A stretch of 21,062 nucleotides of DNA, taken from positions 1 through 21,062 of the IMG/VR virus record IMGVR_UViG_3300042542_002980. One strand, given 5' to 3'. This DNA comes from a virus. The notes under the pieces were generated by a model that was not told where the DNA came from, made no database searches, and saw only the letters and a list, made by a program, of their open reading frames with translations. Both the position numbers and the translations under genes were made by a program. Shown one piece after another: positions 21,044 to 21,062 of this stretch. Within the stretch, counting starts at the first letter, position 1. Each line of letters opens with the position of its first letter.

Positions 21044-21062
21044 AGAAGCAAGGACGCACAGT

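Noticed and set aside
1-21062. tRNA or rRNA genes
   Set aside because: No tRNA-like set of stems with a T-loop signature or rRNA-like sequence was found by eye; a covariance search was not possible.

Overview
The window is a GC-rich segment of a temperate, long-tailed (siphovirus-type) phage or prophage with an HK97-like head. It shows capsid, head-completion, tail, receptor-binding, accessory and integration/control genes and no recognisable bacterial housekeeping gene. Portal, protease and terminase genes are not visible and would be expected upstream of the left edge, where the capsid gene is cut. The host cannot be read directly. The codon style, the SD-led and ATGA/GTGA-coupled genes, and several unfamiliar structural proteins would fit an aquatic Gram-negative such as a planctomycete, but that is a low-confidence inference.

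Layout. (1) 1-1116: major capsid protein, 5' truncated, closed by a strong intrinsic terminator (1142-1181). (2) 1193-2723: glycosyltransferase-like protein, a 65-aa protein and a gp6-type head-tail connector. (3) 2729-5350: a block of putative fibre or decoration genes (Ig-like adaptor, collagen-like protein, small beta protein, glycine-rich protein, cyanophage-type protein) lying inside the connector cluster. (4) 5347-7986: head-tail adaptor, gp10-like protein, tail terminator, two small tail-tube-like proteins, and a tail chaperone pair joined by a probable -1 ribosomal frameshift (A AAA AAC at 7669-7675, then a hairpin). (5) 7986-11989: tape measure and a distal-tail candidate. (6) 12022-14468: a second adaptor plus fibre pair, paralogous to the pair in block 3, whose fibre has eight His-x-His motifs and a C-terminal LamG-like domain. 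(7) 14504-16240: three late proteins of unknown function, two of them cysteine-rich. (8) 16262-18671: small proteins, a metallophosphoesterase and a protein resembling the phage Nmad1/DUF1599 family. (9) 18754-19728 (minus strand): tyrosine integrase, convergent with everything to its left. (10) 19729-20042: a divergent control region with three 16-bp direct repeats and two copies of a 15-bp element. (11) 20043-20984: three small plus-strand genes (an excisionase-like HTH protein, a 47-aa protein and an 81-aa protein), each preceded by a similar TTGNNN-16-TACNNT promoter with a shared GTAACG motif.

How it works together. Blocks 1-7 read as one late, rightward, translationally coupled assembly line with four-base or one-base overlaps at most junctions. 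The right end is the lysogeny and early control area. No holin, endolysin or canonical repressor is recognised in the window. The most interesting points are the duplicated adaptor-fibre module, the fibre block inside the neck genes, the frameshift signal, the glycosyltransferase next to the capsid gene, and the repeated promoter/operator signature at the right end.
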